Below are positions 27,858 through 36,881 of a stretch of DNA of 64,000 bases, in pieces (within the stretch, counting starts at the first letter, position 1; every line of letters begins with the position of its first letter). The translations under genes were made by a program, and so were the position numbers. The notes beneath the pieces are model-generated. The model was not told the DNA's origin. It ran no database searches and saw only the letters and a program-made list of their open reading frames with translations. Source of the DNA: Azoamicus sp964355565 (GTDB lineage Bacteria; Pseudomonadota; Gammaproteobacteria; UBA6186; Azoamicaceae); assembly GCA_964355565.1 (NCBI GenBank), contig CAYHDJ010000001.1, positions 62,001 through 126,000 on the forward strand, read 5' to 3'.

Positions 27858-28826
27858 ATGAAAATAGAAGATATAAAAAAAGTTTTTGAATGTGAATTAA
27901 ATTTAGTTAATAGTTTTATTATTGAAAGTTTACGTTCAAATGTTGAATTAATAAATAATATTGGAAATTATGTTGTGTTGTATGGTGGAAAAAGGATTAG
28001 ACCATTAGTAACGATTTTATTCAGTAAGATATTTTCATGTGATGAGTTTAAATCTATTTCTATGGCTAGTGTAATTGAATTAATTCATACAGCCACTTTG
28101 CTTCATGATGATGTGGTGGATTTATCAGATAAACGACGTGGAAAAGTTACTGTTAATAAATTATGGGGTAATAAAGAAGCTATTCTTGTTGGAGATTTTC
28201 TTTATACCAGATCTTTTCAAATGATGGTTAATGTTGATAATTTTGATATTTTAAAGTTAATGGCTGATACTACAAACATTATGTCTGAAGGAGAAGTATA
28301 TCAGTTGGTTAATAGAGGTAATTTTAATATTACTGAAAGTGATTGTCTTACAATAGCTAAGTGTAAAACAGCTCAGCTGTTTTCTGCTGCGTCTTCTAGT
28401 TGTGCTATTCTAGCTGGAGTTGACAGTGAAACGCAGACAGCTGTTACGAATTATGGCTTGTATTTAGGCATGGCTTATCAATTAGTTGATGATATATTAG
28501 ATTATTCTACTGACGATGTAAGATTTGGTAAAAATATTGGTATTGATTTAGTTAATTCTACGTTTACATTACCACTTGTTTATTTTATGAGTAATGACGC
28601 TATTAAGAAGAAATTTTTAGTTGAAAAACTAAGTGGCACTGTTGATTTTAATGATTTAATGGACATTAGAAAATTAGTTATTGATTCTAAGTCCATTAAT
28701 TATGTTTTTGAATGCGCTATGAACTATGCTAATTTAGCAAAAAAATCTATTTCAAACATACCAGAATCAAAATATACAGATCTTGCTGTAGCTTTGGTAG
28801 ATTTTATTGTTAGTAGGAAATATTAA
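27858..28826 (+). CDS. ispB: Octaprenyl (polyprenyl) diphosphate synthase
   Basis: A trans-prenyl transferase of 322 residues that extends farnesyl diphosphate with IPP to make the quinone side chain. The first Asp-rich motif LLHDDVVDLSDKRRG lies near residue 80 and the second, LVDDILDY, near residue 208. YGGKRIRP and GDFLYTRSF are also typical. The protein matches long-chain synthases in length. Product length cannot be predicted with certainty; gammaproteobacterial context favours C40. It implies that a quinone is made or completed in this cell, consistent with ubiG at 40561-41241. Confidence 0.92.
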   Translation: MKIEDIKKVFECELNLVNSFIIESLRSNVELINNIGNYVVLYGGKRIRPLVTILFSKIFSCDEFKSISMASVIELIHTATLLHDDVVDLSDKRRGKVTVNKLWGNKEAILVGDFLYTRSFQMMVNVDNFDILKLMADTTNIMSEGEVYQLVNRGNFNITESDCLTIAKCKTAQLFSAASSSCAILAGVDSETQTAVTNYGLYLGMAYQLVDDILDYSTDDVRFGKNIGIDLVNSTFTLPLVYFMSNDAIKKKFLVEKLSGTVDFNDLMDIRKLVIDSKSINYVFECAMNYANLAKKSISNIPESKYTDLAVALVDFIVSRKY

Positions 28827-29003
28827 TTAATCTATTAATTTGTATATTGTGCCGCAATATGGACATATTGCTTTTTTTTTGTCTTGTATGTCTATGTATA
28901 TTTTTGGATGACCTGCCCATGTTTGATTTATTGGGCATGACAATGGTAGGTCAGCTCTAGTTATTATTATTTCTTGTTTTGTTACATTTTTATTTTTTAA
29001 CAT
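28827..29003 (-). CDS. Small zinc-finger protein (zf-CHCC / NDUFS6-like)
   Basis: A 58-residue gene that begins at ATG 29001-29003 and ends at a TAA abutting the ispB stop. The protein reads LPLSCPINQTWAGHPKIYID and then AICPYCGTIYKL. This gives the Cys, His and CxxC ligands of the zf-CHCC family, related to the NDUFS6 subunit of mitochondrial complex I. Bacterial members are short and of uncertain role. It is divergent from korA, and a respiratory link is only suggested by homology. The pattern is specific, so it is probably a real gene despite its size. Confidence 0.85.
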   Translation of the reverse strand: MLKNKNVTKQEIIITRADLPLSCPINQTWAGHPKIYIDIQDKKKAICPYCGTIYKLID

Positions 29004-29086
29004 ACTTGTTTTCTCGGTGTGTGTTAATTATTTGATTATGTTATATTTTTTTATTATACTAATCAATTATAATTTCTTTATTTTAT

Positions 29087-30919
29087 ATGAATAAAATTCT
29101 CGCAAATAGTGTAGTTATTCGCTTTGCTGGAGATTCTGGTGATGGTATTCAATTAATTGGTCAGCAATTATTAGAGATTAGTGTTATTAGTTCTGGTAAT
29201 GATGTTTATTCTTTTGTGGAATTTCCTTCTGAGATACGAGCACCAGCAGGGTCTATATCCGGAGTTTCTTCGTTTCAGTTAACAATTTCAGATAGAAAGG
29301 TTTTTAATGCAGCTGACAAAATTGATTTGTTGTTTGCTTTTAATCCATCTGCTTTAAAACTTCATTTGAATAGTTTGAAGGTTGATGGTGTTTTATTGGT
29401 TGATTCTGATTCTTTTACTGATAAAAATTTTAAAAAATCTGGATATTTAGACAATCCGTTATTTGGCGAGTTATCATTTAAATTTAAAATCATTAATATA
29501 CCTATTACTAGTTTAACTTATGAATGTGTTAAAAATGTTATTGGAACTGTCTCTAAGGCTAAGAGATGTAAAAATTTTTTTGCCTTAGGAGTTGTTTGTT
29601 GGATTTATGACAGAAATATAGATGGCATTGTCATTTGGCTTAAAAAAAAATTTGGGGATACTGATCTATTTCTTGCTAATGAAATGGCATTAAAAGCTGG
29701 TTATAATTATTGTTTTAATGTTGAGTTGTTAAGTAATCAATTTTATATTCCATCGGTTGATTTATATACAAAATCTGATAAATTAGTTAAAAATTCCGGT
29801 AACCGGGCATTTGCTTTGGGTGCTATAGCAAGTGCATTTTTATTTAGATTACCATTGTTTTCAGCCAATTACCCAATTACGCCTGCATCCGATGTCTTTC
29901 ATGAGCTATTTAGGTATGTTGGTAAAAATATAAGAATTTTTCAATTTGAAGATGAGTTGGCTGCTATTGGTGCTGTTATAGGTGCTGCTTATGGTGGCGT
30001 TTTGGGTCTTACGTGTACTAGTGGACCGGGATTAGATTTAATGCAAGAGGGCTTAGGCTTGGCCATTATGTCCGAATTGCCGATTGTTTTATTAGATATT
30101 CAGCGATGCGGTCCATCTACTGGGATTCCAACTAAATCTGAACAAACTGATTTGTTGGCTGCTTTGTTTGGTAGGCATGGAGAAAGTGGTTTAATTGTAT
30201 TGGCACCTACTTCTCCAAATGATTGTTTTTGGACCATTATTGAGGGATTTTGTTTGGCCATGTTTAGTTTATCTCCGGTTATTATTTTATCTGATAGTAA
30301 TTTGGCTAATAGTTCAGAGCTTTGGAAAGTGCCATCTATTTCTGAAATTCGTGACAGATTTGTTGCATTTTTTGATTATTTTTCTATTAAAATAAGTGAT
30401 GACTTAAATATTGATTTTGACTTAGTTAATTTTATTTGGGATGTTCCTGGTTTTTCTAAAGATATATTTTGCTCTGGTGGCCTTGAGAGAGATTTAAAAA
30501 CTGGAAGTGTATCTCATGATGGTGATAATCATTTTTTAATGATTAAAAATAGGTTGAAGAAATTGGAATTGTTAGTTAATTATATTGATGATATTGATTT
30601 GGTTGGCCCTATTGATGGTGAGTTGTTAGTTATAACTTGGGGGAGTGTGTGTGGTCTTATAAAATCTATATATTATGATTTATTGGCAGATGGAGTGATA
30701 TTTTCTTTTATTTGTTTGAGACATCTTAACCCATTTCCAAAAAATTTGGAAAAAATCATTATGTCATTTAAGAATATAATTGTTGTAGAGGAAAATATGG
30801 GCCATTTAGCTTTTTTGTTAAAAGCTAGTTATTCTGTAAATTTTTCAAAGATAAATCAAGTTACAGGGCGTCCATTTGATATATCATTTGTTAAAGAAAA
30901 AATTTTGAGTATGTTATGA
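29087..30919 (+). CDS. korA: 2-oxoacid:ferredoxin oxidoreductase, alpha subunit (fused gamma-alpha)
   Basis: A 610-residue subunit of a 2-oxoglutarate:ferredoxin (or flavodoxin) oxidoreductase. The N-terminal gamma domain (about residues 1-190) starts VVIRFAGDSGDGIQLIGQQL. The alpha domain begins near residue 225 with ALGAIASAFLFRLPLFSANYPITPASD and continues with TCTSGPGLDLMQEGLGLA (both read in parts). This fused architecture is typical of KorA in aerobic and microaerobic bacteria. It overlaps korB by four bases. With korB it replaces the 2-oxoglutarate dehydrogenase complex and yields succinyl-CoA for sucCD plus reduced low-potential carrier. Substrate assignment is by family and context. 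Confidence 0.93.
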   Translation: MNKILANSVVIRFAGDSGDGIQLIGQQLLEISVISSGNDVYSFVEFPSEIRAPAGSISGVSSFQLTISDRKVFNAADKIDLLFAFNPSALKLHLNSLKVDGVLLVDSDSFTDKNFKKSGYLDNPLFGELSFKFKIINIPITSLTYECVKNVIGTVSKAKRCKNFFALGVVCWIYDRNIDGIVIWLKKKFGDTDLFLANEMALKAGYNYCFNVELLSNQFYIPSVDLYTKSDKLVKNSGNRAFALGAIASAFLFRLPLFSANYPITPASDVFHELFRYVGKNIRIFQFEDELAAIGAVIGAAYGGVLGLTCTSGPGLDLMQEGLGLAIMSELPIVLLDIQRCGPSTGIPTKSEQTDLLAALFGRHGESGLIVLAPTSPNDCFWTIIEGFCLAMFSLSPVIILSDSNLANSSELWKVPSISEIRDRFVAFFDYFSIKISDDLNIDFDLVNFIWDVPGFSKDIFCSGGLERDLKTGSVSHDGDNHFLMIKNRLKKLELLVNYIDDIDLVGPIDGELLVITWGSVCGLIKSIYYDLLADGVIFSFICLRHLNPFPKNLEKIIMSFKNIIVVEENMGHLAFLLKASYSVNFSKINQVTGRPFDISFVKEKILSML

Positions 30920-31878
30920 ATGCAAATGTTTTTGAATCATGTAGAGAAGTTAAATGGTGTCCTGGCTGTGGAAATTATGCAATTTTAATGACTGTCCAAA
31001 AGACTTTACATGCACTTGGAATATCTAATAAAAATACTGTGTTTGTTTCCGGTATTGGGTGTTCTGGAAGATTTCCATATTATATTAATTCTTACGGATT
31101 TCATACGTTACATGGTAGAGCTCCAGCAATAGCTTCTGGGTTGTGTTTGTCTAGACCTGATTTAAATGTGTGGTTGGTCGTGGGTGATGGGGATGGGTTC
31201 AGCATAGGACTTGGGCATGTTTTGCATATGATTAGACGGAATATAAATATTAATGTTTTATTTATTAATAATAAAATATATGCATTAACTAAAGGGCAGT
31301 ATTCTCCGACATCTAATTTTCTTACTGTTACTAAATCATCTCCTTTAGGGTCTTTTGAAAAACCAATAAACCCAATATTGATGGCTATTAGTGCTGGATG
31401 CACATTTATAGCTAGGGCTGTTGATAATGATTTTGTTAGGTTAAGAGGTATTTTAGAAAGTGCAATTAATCATAATGGAGTTTCTTTTATAGAGATATTG
31501 CAAAATTGCAATGTTTATAATAATAAATCTTTTTTCGATATTACTGATAGTGAGGATAAGTTAAATAAAATAATTTATTTACGTAATAATGAACAATTGA
31601 TTTTTGGTAAGAATGGCGATAAATGCCTCACAGTAAACAAGCAAGCTGCTTTTGAAGTTTGTGATATTAACACGCTTGATCAAAGCAGCTTACCTTTATA
31701 TAACATAAAATCTGACAATTTTTTGCATTTTATGCTTGCTAGTTTGGCATATGATGATATGCCATTTCCATTAGGAATTTTTAGAGATATTGATGCCCCA
31801 ACATACGAGGATCAGTTTTTTAAAAGCGTTGATCACAGTAGTTTTATAAATTTTAATAATTTTTTATCAAAAATATAG
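30916..31878 (+). CDS. korB: 2-oxoacid:ferredoxin oxidoreductase, beta subunit
   Basis: A 320-residue thiamine-diphosphate-binding subunit. WCPGCGNYAI gives the first Cys pair of the [4Fe-4S] site near residues 14-17, GIGCSGR the third Cys, and a Cys in EILQNCNVYN near residue 196 the fourth. The ThDP/Mg motif is GDGDGFSIGLGHVLHM followed by NNKIYALTKGQYSPTS. HTLHGRAPAIASG is also conserved. The ATGA overlap with korA supports a stoichiometric complex. It converges on acpP with a 16-base gap. Confidence 0.95.
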   Translation: MNANVFESCREVKWCPGCGNYAILMTVQKTLHALGISNKNTVFVSGIGCSGRFPYYINSYGFHTLHGRAPAIASGLCLSRPDLNVWLVVGDGDGFSIGLGHVLHMIRRNININVLFINNKIYALTKGQYSPTSNFLTVTKSSPLGSFEKPINPILMAISAGCTFIARAVDNDFVRLRGILESAINHNGVSFIEILQNCNVYNNKSFFDITDSEDKLNKIIYLRNNEQLIFGKNGDKCLTVNKQAAFEVCDINTLDQSSLPLYNIKSDNFLHFMLASLAYDDMPFPLGIFRDIDAPTYEDQFFKSVDHSSFINFNNFLSKI

Positions 31879-31894
31879 TTTTAATGCTAAATTT

Positions 31895-32146
31895 TTACAC
31901 ATCTTCTTTTTTTGATAGTTTGGTGTTAACAAAATCTACTGCATCTTTTATTGTATTTAAACTTTGTGCTTCTTCATCTGTTATTTCTATCTCAAATTGT
32001 TCTTCTAATGCCATTATTACTTCCACTATATCTAATGAATCGGCACCTAGGTCATCTGAAAATGATGAATCTAATGTTATTTTATTATCTTCTATATCTG
32101 TATGATCAATTATTATTTTTTTAATTCTGTCGAAAGTGTCTGTCAT
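31895..32146 (-). CDS. acpP: Acyl carrier protein
   Basis: An 83-residue acidic ACP. The motif DDLGADSLDIVEVIMALEE contains the Ser that receives 4'-phosphopantetheine, near residue 38. It is the only fatty-acid-synthesis gene in this locus; the fabH/D/G and plsX genes that normally separate it from rpmF are absent. It may serve lipoate or residual lipid metabolism, or work with fab genes elsewhere. It lies 140 bases after rpmF. Confidence 0.97.
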   Translation of the reverse strand: MTDTFDRIKKIIIDHTDIEDNKITLDSSFSDDLGADSLDIVEVIMALEEQFEIEITDEEAQSLNTIKDAVDFVNTKLSKKEDV

Positions 32147-32203
32147 ATTGTCCTCATATTTTGAATTTTTATAAACATCCTTATTTGTTAGTCCTTTTTA
32201 TTA

Positions 32204-32224
32204 ATGATGATTTTTAATCATCAT
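32204..32224. other. Hairpin between acpP and rpmF
   Basis: ATGATGATT, a three-T loop, then AATCATCAT: a perfect nine-pair stem in the only sizeable gap (32147-32286) of this locus. Downstream on the minus strand there is no U-run, so it is not a clear terminator for rpmF. A T-rich run follows on the plus strand. The stem is AT-rich and may be coincidental. Confidence 0.35.
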
Positions 32225-32286
32225 ATAATTTGTTTTTTATATTAAATATTAAAAATAAATAAGACGCAACATTTTATAAAAAAAAA

Positions 32287-32508
32287 TTATATATTTTTTT
32301 CGTTAGTGTCGGTTTTTTGTTTAAGCTTTTTATTTTTTTTTTTAATAATTTGCTTGCCTTTATAGTAGCCATCTTTAGTTAAAAAATGTCTAATATGCAT
32401 TTCTCCAGTTTCTGGATCTTTTGATAAGGTTGATGGGATGAATGTTGTGTTGGCACTGCGCCGTGAGCTTCTTTTTGATTTACTTTTTCTGCTTTTTTGA
32501 ACCGCCAT
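32287..32508 (-). CDS. rpmF: 50S ribosomal protein L32
   Basis: A 73-residue L32. The N-terminal MAVQKSRKSKSKRSSRRS is canonical. The rest (TGEMHIRHFLTKDGYYKGKQII) matches the Cys-less gammaproteobacterial form, followed by a Lys/Asn-rich tail longer than usual. It is 14 bases after sppA. In relatives it leads the plsX-fab operon, which has been lost here apart from acpP. Confidence 0.95.
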   Translation of the reverse strand: MAVQKSRKSKSKRSSRRSANTTFIPSTLSKDPETGEMHIRHFLTKDGYYKGKQIIKKKNKKLKQKTDTNEKNI

Positions 32509-32522
32509 AATATTTGCCTTTT

Positions 32523-33386
32523 TTAAAATATTTTTTTAAATATATTAAATATATTTGTAGTGTTATTATAGTATATTGTGTTACTGATTTCCATTAGTTC
32601 TGATGATAATGTATAAATATCATAAAATCCATCAATCAAGCCTAGTTCCATAGCATCTTTTCCTGTCCAAAATTTTCCAGAAAATATTTCTGATTTAGCA
32701 TCAGTGTTTATATTCGGTCTATTTTTTTTCACTGTAGTTATAAAATGTTCATGTATAATTTCTAAATTATGTTGGATTATTGTTTCATCTGTTTTATTTA
32801 ATTCAATAAAAGGGTCCATAATTGCTTTGTGTTTTCCTGATTTATATAGTCTTCGTTCTATCCCTATTTTATTTATTGCATTTACGAAGCCAAATGATGT
32901 TAATATTACGCCAATAGACCCAATTATGCTTGATGGATCACAATATATTTTTTCAGTTGCTGTTGCAATTAAATACGCACCTGATGTGCCTATATCTTCT
33001 ATAACTGAAAATATTTGTTTTTTGTTTGAATTTCTTAATTTTTTTATGTAATTATGTATGATATTTGATTGAACTGGTGTACCACCAGGACTGTTTATTT
33101 TTATTATTATACCTTTGCATTTTATATTATAAAAAGCATCATTTATTAATGTTGTTATATTTTTCGCACTGTTGTTTTTTTCTGTTATTATACCTGTGAG
33201 TTCTATGATTGCTATATGTTCTTTATTGCATCCTATTATATTTTTACATAATAAAAATATTATTATTAATAGTAATATTATTGAAATTATTTTATATCTA
33301 TATATTTTATTTTTATTTGTTGTTTCTTCTATATATTTTTTTACTGTATGGTTTATTATGTCTTGATCTTTTTGGTTATGTGTCAT
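32523..33386 (-). CDS. sppA: Signal peptide peptidase SppA-type S49 protease (short form)
   Basis: A 287-residue membrane-anchored serine protease that degrades cleaved signal peptides. One membrane helix lies at residues 28-48. The S49 core includes GIIIKINSPGGTPVQS, the nucleophile region DIGTSGAYLIATATEKIYCDP (read in parts) with Ser near residue 146, and the general-base Lys in RRLYKSGKHKAIMDP. The end of the domain is conserved in GKFWTGKDAMELGLIDG. It overlaps rluC by 11 bases. Adjacency to rluC and rpmF follows the order seen in other gammaproteobacteria. Confidence 0.9.
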   Translation of the reverse strand: MTHNQKDQDIINHTVKKYIEETTNKNKIYRYKIISIILLLIIIFLLCKNIIGCNKEHIAIIELTGIITEKNNSAKNITTLINDAFYNIKCKGIIIKINSPGGTPVQSNIIHNYIKKLRNSNKKQIFSVIEDIGTSGAYLIATATEKIYCDPSSIIGSIGVILTSFGFVNAINKIGIERRLYKSGKHKAIMDPFIELNKTDETIIQHNLEIIHEHFITTVKKNRPNINTDAKSEIFSGKFWTGKDAMELGLIDGFYDIYTLSSELMEISNTIYYNNTTNIFNIFKKIF

Positions 33387-34289
33387 TGTTTTTTCCGTTT
33401 AGTTTGTTAATGAAATTTTTAACATTATTATCATAATCTGCTTGTATATTGAAAAACTTTCCTGTTATAGGACATTTAAATTTAATTGATCGTGCGTGTA
33501 AAAACATTTTGTTTAGTTTGTATTTTTTCATTTCTGTATTAAATGTTTTGTTTCCATATTTTTTATCATTTATTATTGGATGGCCAATGTGTGTTAAGTG
33601 TATTCGTATTTGATGTAGTCTGCCTGTTAGCGGTATTATTTGTATTAATGATAAATTGTGATATGTTTTTATTGGATTTATGTTTGTTTCTGATATTTTT
33701 TCAGTGTCATTTATTTTTTTATTGTATTTTTTTAAAATGTTTTTTGTTAGTATACTTGTGTTAGCTATTGTGCCTTTTACTACAGCGTAATATTCTTTTT
33801 TAATTTTTTTTTCAATCATTAATTGTTGAAATTCTTTTAAAAAATTTTTGTTTTTAGCTAGTATTAGACATCCTGTTGTGTTTTTGTCTAACCTATGGCA
33901 TAATTCTATGTAACTATTATTGTGTTTTTTAATTATATCTATTAGATTAATTTTTGATTTTGTTCCGTTATGAACTGAAAATCCGTATGGTTTATTTAAT
34001 GCTATGAAATTTGTGGTTTCTAATATAATATTTGGCTTTATGTGTTTTATTAATGAGCTGTGTAGTTCATGTGTTTTTTTTGTAACTGGTATTCTATTTA
34101 TTATGTTTACAATATCGTTTTTCTTAATTTTATAATTGTAATTTATTGTTTTTTTATTTATTAGAATTTTTTTTTTCTAATTAAAATGTATATATTAATG
34201 TCTATATGTTTTCTAAAATATTTTTTTATAAATGATAGAATACTGCTGTTTATGTGTGTTGGGTTTGTTAGTATATTTTTATATTCCAT
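33376..34289 (-). CDS. rluC: 23S rRNA pseudouridine synthase RluC-like, frameshifted in a poly(A) tract
   Basis: RluC modifies uridines 955, 2504 and 2580 of 23S rRNA in E. coli. The gene starts at ATG 34287-34289 and encodes an S4-like N-terminal segment (NSSILSFIKKYFRKH, then LIRKKK). At a run of ten A (34167-34176, minus-strand sense) this frame ends in TAA within two codons. The continuation lies in another frame: ILINKKTINYNYKIKKNDIV, then LNKPYGFSVHNG, the catalytic CHRLDKNTTG, TGRLHQIRIHLTHIGHPIIND and HARSIKF. One base added, or two removed, in the A run gives about 304 residues (E. coli 319). Downstream of the tract there is no ATG, GTG or TTG until deep in the catalytic domain, so translation must begin at 34289. 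Rescue by slippage is plausible; a homopolymer sequencing error is the alternative. Confidence 0.85.
34167..34176 (-). repeat. Poly(A)10 tract inside rluC
   Basis: Ten consecutive T on the plus strand, so ten A in the rluC message, at the exact site where the reading frame changes. Such tracts are known sites of polymerase slippage in insect endosymbionts. Confidence 0.8.
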
Positions 34290-34397
34290 AAATTTATTTC
34301 AAAAGTGTTTTAGTTGCACTTTTTAAATTCCTATATTTTCATTTTTTTAATTTTATTATATACTTTTTTTTTAAATAGTAAAATGTTTTGTTTTTAT

Positions 34398-36881
34398 ATG
34401 ATTGAATCTAATGAAGTTTTTATAGAAGATGAATTAGTAAATTCTTATTTGAGTTATGCTATGAGTGTTATTGTTGGTAGAGCGTTGCCTGATGTTAGAG
34501 ATGGATTAAAACCAGTTCATAGACGAATTTTATTTGTTATGAATGAATTAAATAACACTTTTGATAAAAGTCATAAAAAATCAGCTAGAGTAGTTGGTGA
34601 TGTTATAGGTAAATATCATCCACATGGTGAAGTTGCTGTTTATGATAGCATAGTTAGATTATCTCAACCATTTGTTCAACGATATGTTTTGATTGACGGA
34701 CAGGGTAATTTTGGCTCTATAGATGGCGATGCTCCGGCCGCCATGCGTTATACAGAGATTAGAATGTCTGAATTTGCAACGTTTTTATTAAGTGAGTTAG
34801 ATTATTCAGTTGTAGATTTTGTGGATAATTATGATGGAACAGAAAAACAACCAACTGTTTTACCAACAATGATTCCAAATTTATTGATTAATGGAACCTG
34901 TGGTATTGCTGTTGGCGTAGCAACTAACATTCCACCACATAATTTAATTGAAGTTGTGGATGCATGTTTATTGTTTTTGAGTGATTCTAATATTAGTATT
35001 GGTGAATTATTTAAAATTATTTTAGCACCAGATTTTCCGACAGCTGGTATTATTTATGGAGATGAGGATTTATTCAATATTTATAAAACAGGCAAAGGTA
35101 AATTTTTGCTTAGAGCTCATACATATTTTGATGTTGATCAGTTTGGTGATAATTTTATAATTATTGATGAATTACCTTATCAAGTTAATAAGTCTAAGTT
35201 AATAGAGTCTATCGGCAGTTTAATAGATTCTGGAGAATTAGATGGTATAAAATTCGTTAGGGACGAAAGTGATAAGAGTGGATTAAGAATATCAATTGGT
35301 GTACAAAAAAATAAAAATTTAGATGTTATTTTAAATAAGTTGTTTTTGTATACTAAGATGCAAATTACATACAATGTAAATATGGTTGCATTGGTAGATA
35401 ATGTGCCTAAATTATTAGACTTAAAAAGTGTTATTAAGTGTTTTATAGACCATCGTAAAGAAATTGTTTATAGGAGAACTAGATATATGCTTATTAAGGC
35501 TGAGCGTAAAGCACATTTGTTAGAGGGCTTGTGTGTGGCAATTTATAATCTTGATAACATAATAAAATTTATATTATCTGCTGATAATTTTTCTGATATT
35601 AAAGATAGTTTTGGTAAATCCTTTTGGTCTACGAGTTTTTTTGATGGTTTTGCTGAGTTTATTGATATTAAACGATTTGATTTTTCATATACTTTTTCTG
35701 ATTCTCAAATTCAGTCTATTTTAGATATGAAAATTGGTAAATTAACTAAACTTGAGAAAAGCAATTTACTGAATGAATATTGTTCTATTTTACGTGATAT
35801 TGTTTATTATAATAAAGTTCTTAATGATAACTTATTTTTAGAATCTATTATAAAAAGTGAGTTAATTGTTGTAAAAAATAAGTTTGGTGATAATAGACGA
35901 ACAAAAATAATTAGCAAAGTCAAAGGCCTTACTGCTGTTGATTTTGTTTTGAAAGAAGATGTTATTGTTACTATTTCTGATCATGGCTATATTAAATCTC
36001 AATTGTTAAATAATTATATTGTTCAACATCGAGGTGGAAAAGGTAAAAACGCTGTTTGTATAAAGTCTAATGATTTTGTTTTAGGATTTATTATTTGTAA
36101 TACACATGACATTTTGTTGTGTTTTTCTACGTTAGGTAAAGTCTATTGGGTGGATTTACATAATTTTCCATTATCTACAAGGCAGTCTCAAGGTACGCAG
36201 ATTACTAATTTGTTAAATTTAACTGCTTGTGAAAAAATAAATTTTATATTACCTATTAAATCATATGAGGATACTAAATATCTTTTTATTGTGACTAAAA
36301 AAGGTTTAGTTAAAAGAATTTTATTGAGTGAATTTAAAAATCAGCGTAGTAATGGCATTATCATTGTTGGATTAAATAAAGATGATAGTTTGATTAATGT
36401 TAAGATAGTTGATATTGTTGACAGTGTCATGTTGTTTTCTAAATTTGGTAAATCTGTCAGATTTTTGGTTAAAGATGTTAGATGTACAGGTAGGCTTGCT
36501 AGAGGCGTTGTGGGTATTAAACTTTGCGCTTACGATAGTGTTGTTTCACTTATAGTTTTGAATGAAAATGGTTTTATCTTTACTGTTACAAATAATGGCT
36601 ATGGTAAAAGAACTAAAATTGATGAACATCCAATAACAAAGCGTGGTTTTAAAGGAATTATATGTATGCGTCTTGATAAGAAAAATGGGCATCTTAGTGA
36701 TGTTAATAGAGTTTTCGATGGCAATGATTTGCTTTTGATTACGAATAGTGGTACAATATCAAGAATAAGAGTAAATAATGTACCATGTACTAGTAGGAAT
36801 ACTAAGGGTGTTCTTTTAATTAATTTATCAGATAATGAAAAACTTGTTGGTGTAAAAGAAGTAAATAAGGAGTCTTTATGA
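34398..36881 (+). CDS. gyrA: DNA gyrase subunit A
   Basis: The breakage-reunion subunit of gyrase, 827 residues from the ATG at 34398 (E. coli 875). The frame is open 28 codons further upstream but that stretch is a hydrophobic non-homologous run. The N-terminus has YLSYAMSVIVGRALPDVRDGLKPVHRR, read in parts. The catalytic Tyr is in AAMRYTEIRMS near residue 118. The C-terminal beta-pinwheel contains a GyrA-box-like QHRGGKGKN, which favours GyrA over ParC. The acidic C-terminal tail is absent. It overlaps the next small gene by four bases. Confidence 0.97.
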   Translation: MIESNEVFIEDELVNSYLSYAMSVIVGRALPDVRDGLKPVHRRILFVMNELNNTFDKSHKKSARVVGDVIGKYHPHGEVAVYDSIVRLSQPFVQRYVLIDGQGNFGSIDGDAPAAMRYTEIRMSEFATFLLSELDYSVVDFVDNYDGTEKQPTVLPTMIPNLLINGTCGIAVGVATNIPPHNLIEVVDACLLFLSDSNISIGELFKIILAPDFPTAGIIYGDEDLFNIYKTGKGKFLLRAHTYFDVDQFGDNFIIIDELPYQVNKSKLIESIGSLIDSGELDGIKFVRDESDKSGLRISIGVQKNKNLDVILNKLFLYTKMQITYNVNMVALVDNVPKLLDLKSVIKCFIDHRKEIVYRRTRYMLIKAERKAHLLEGLCVAIYNLDNIIKFILSADNFSDIKDSFGKSFWSTSFFDGFAEFIDIKRFDFSYTFSDSQIQSILDMKIGKLTKLEKSNLLNEYCSILRDIVYYNKVLNDNLFLESIIKSELIVVKNKFGDNRRTKIISKVKGLTAVDFVLKEDVIVTISDHGYIKSQLLNNYIVQHRGGKGKNAVCIKSNDFVLGFIICNTHDILLCFSTLGKVYWVDLHNFPLSTRQSQGTQITNLLNLTACEKINFILPIKSYEDTKYLFIVTKKGLVKRILLSEFKNQRSNGIIIVGLNKDDSLINVKIVDIVDSVMLFSKFGKSVRFLVKDVRCTGRLARGVVGIKLCAYDSVVSLIVLNENGFIFTVTNNGYGKRTKIDEHPITKRGFKGIICMRLDKKNGHLSDVNRVFDGNDLLLITNSGTISRIRVNNVPCTSRNTKGVLLINLSDNEKLVGVKEVNKESL

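Noticed and set aside
32204..32224. Hairpin as intrinsic terminator of rpmF
   Set aside because: No U-run follows on the minus strand; kept only as an unassigned hairpin.
33376..33819. A free-standing 147-residue pseudouridine synthase fragment
   Set aside because: The catalytic RLD motif and S4-like segment continue upstream without a stop until the A10 tract, so it is the C-terminal part of rluC.
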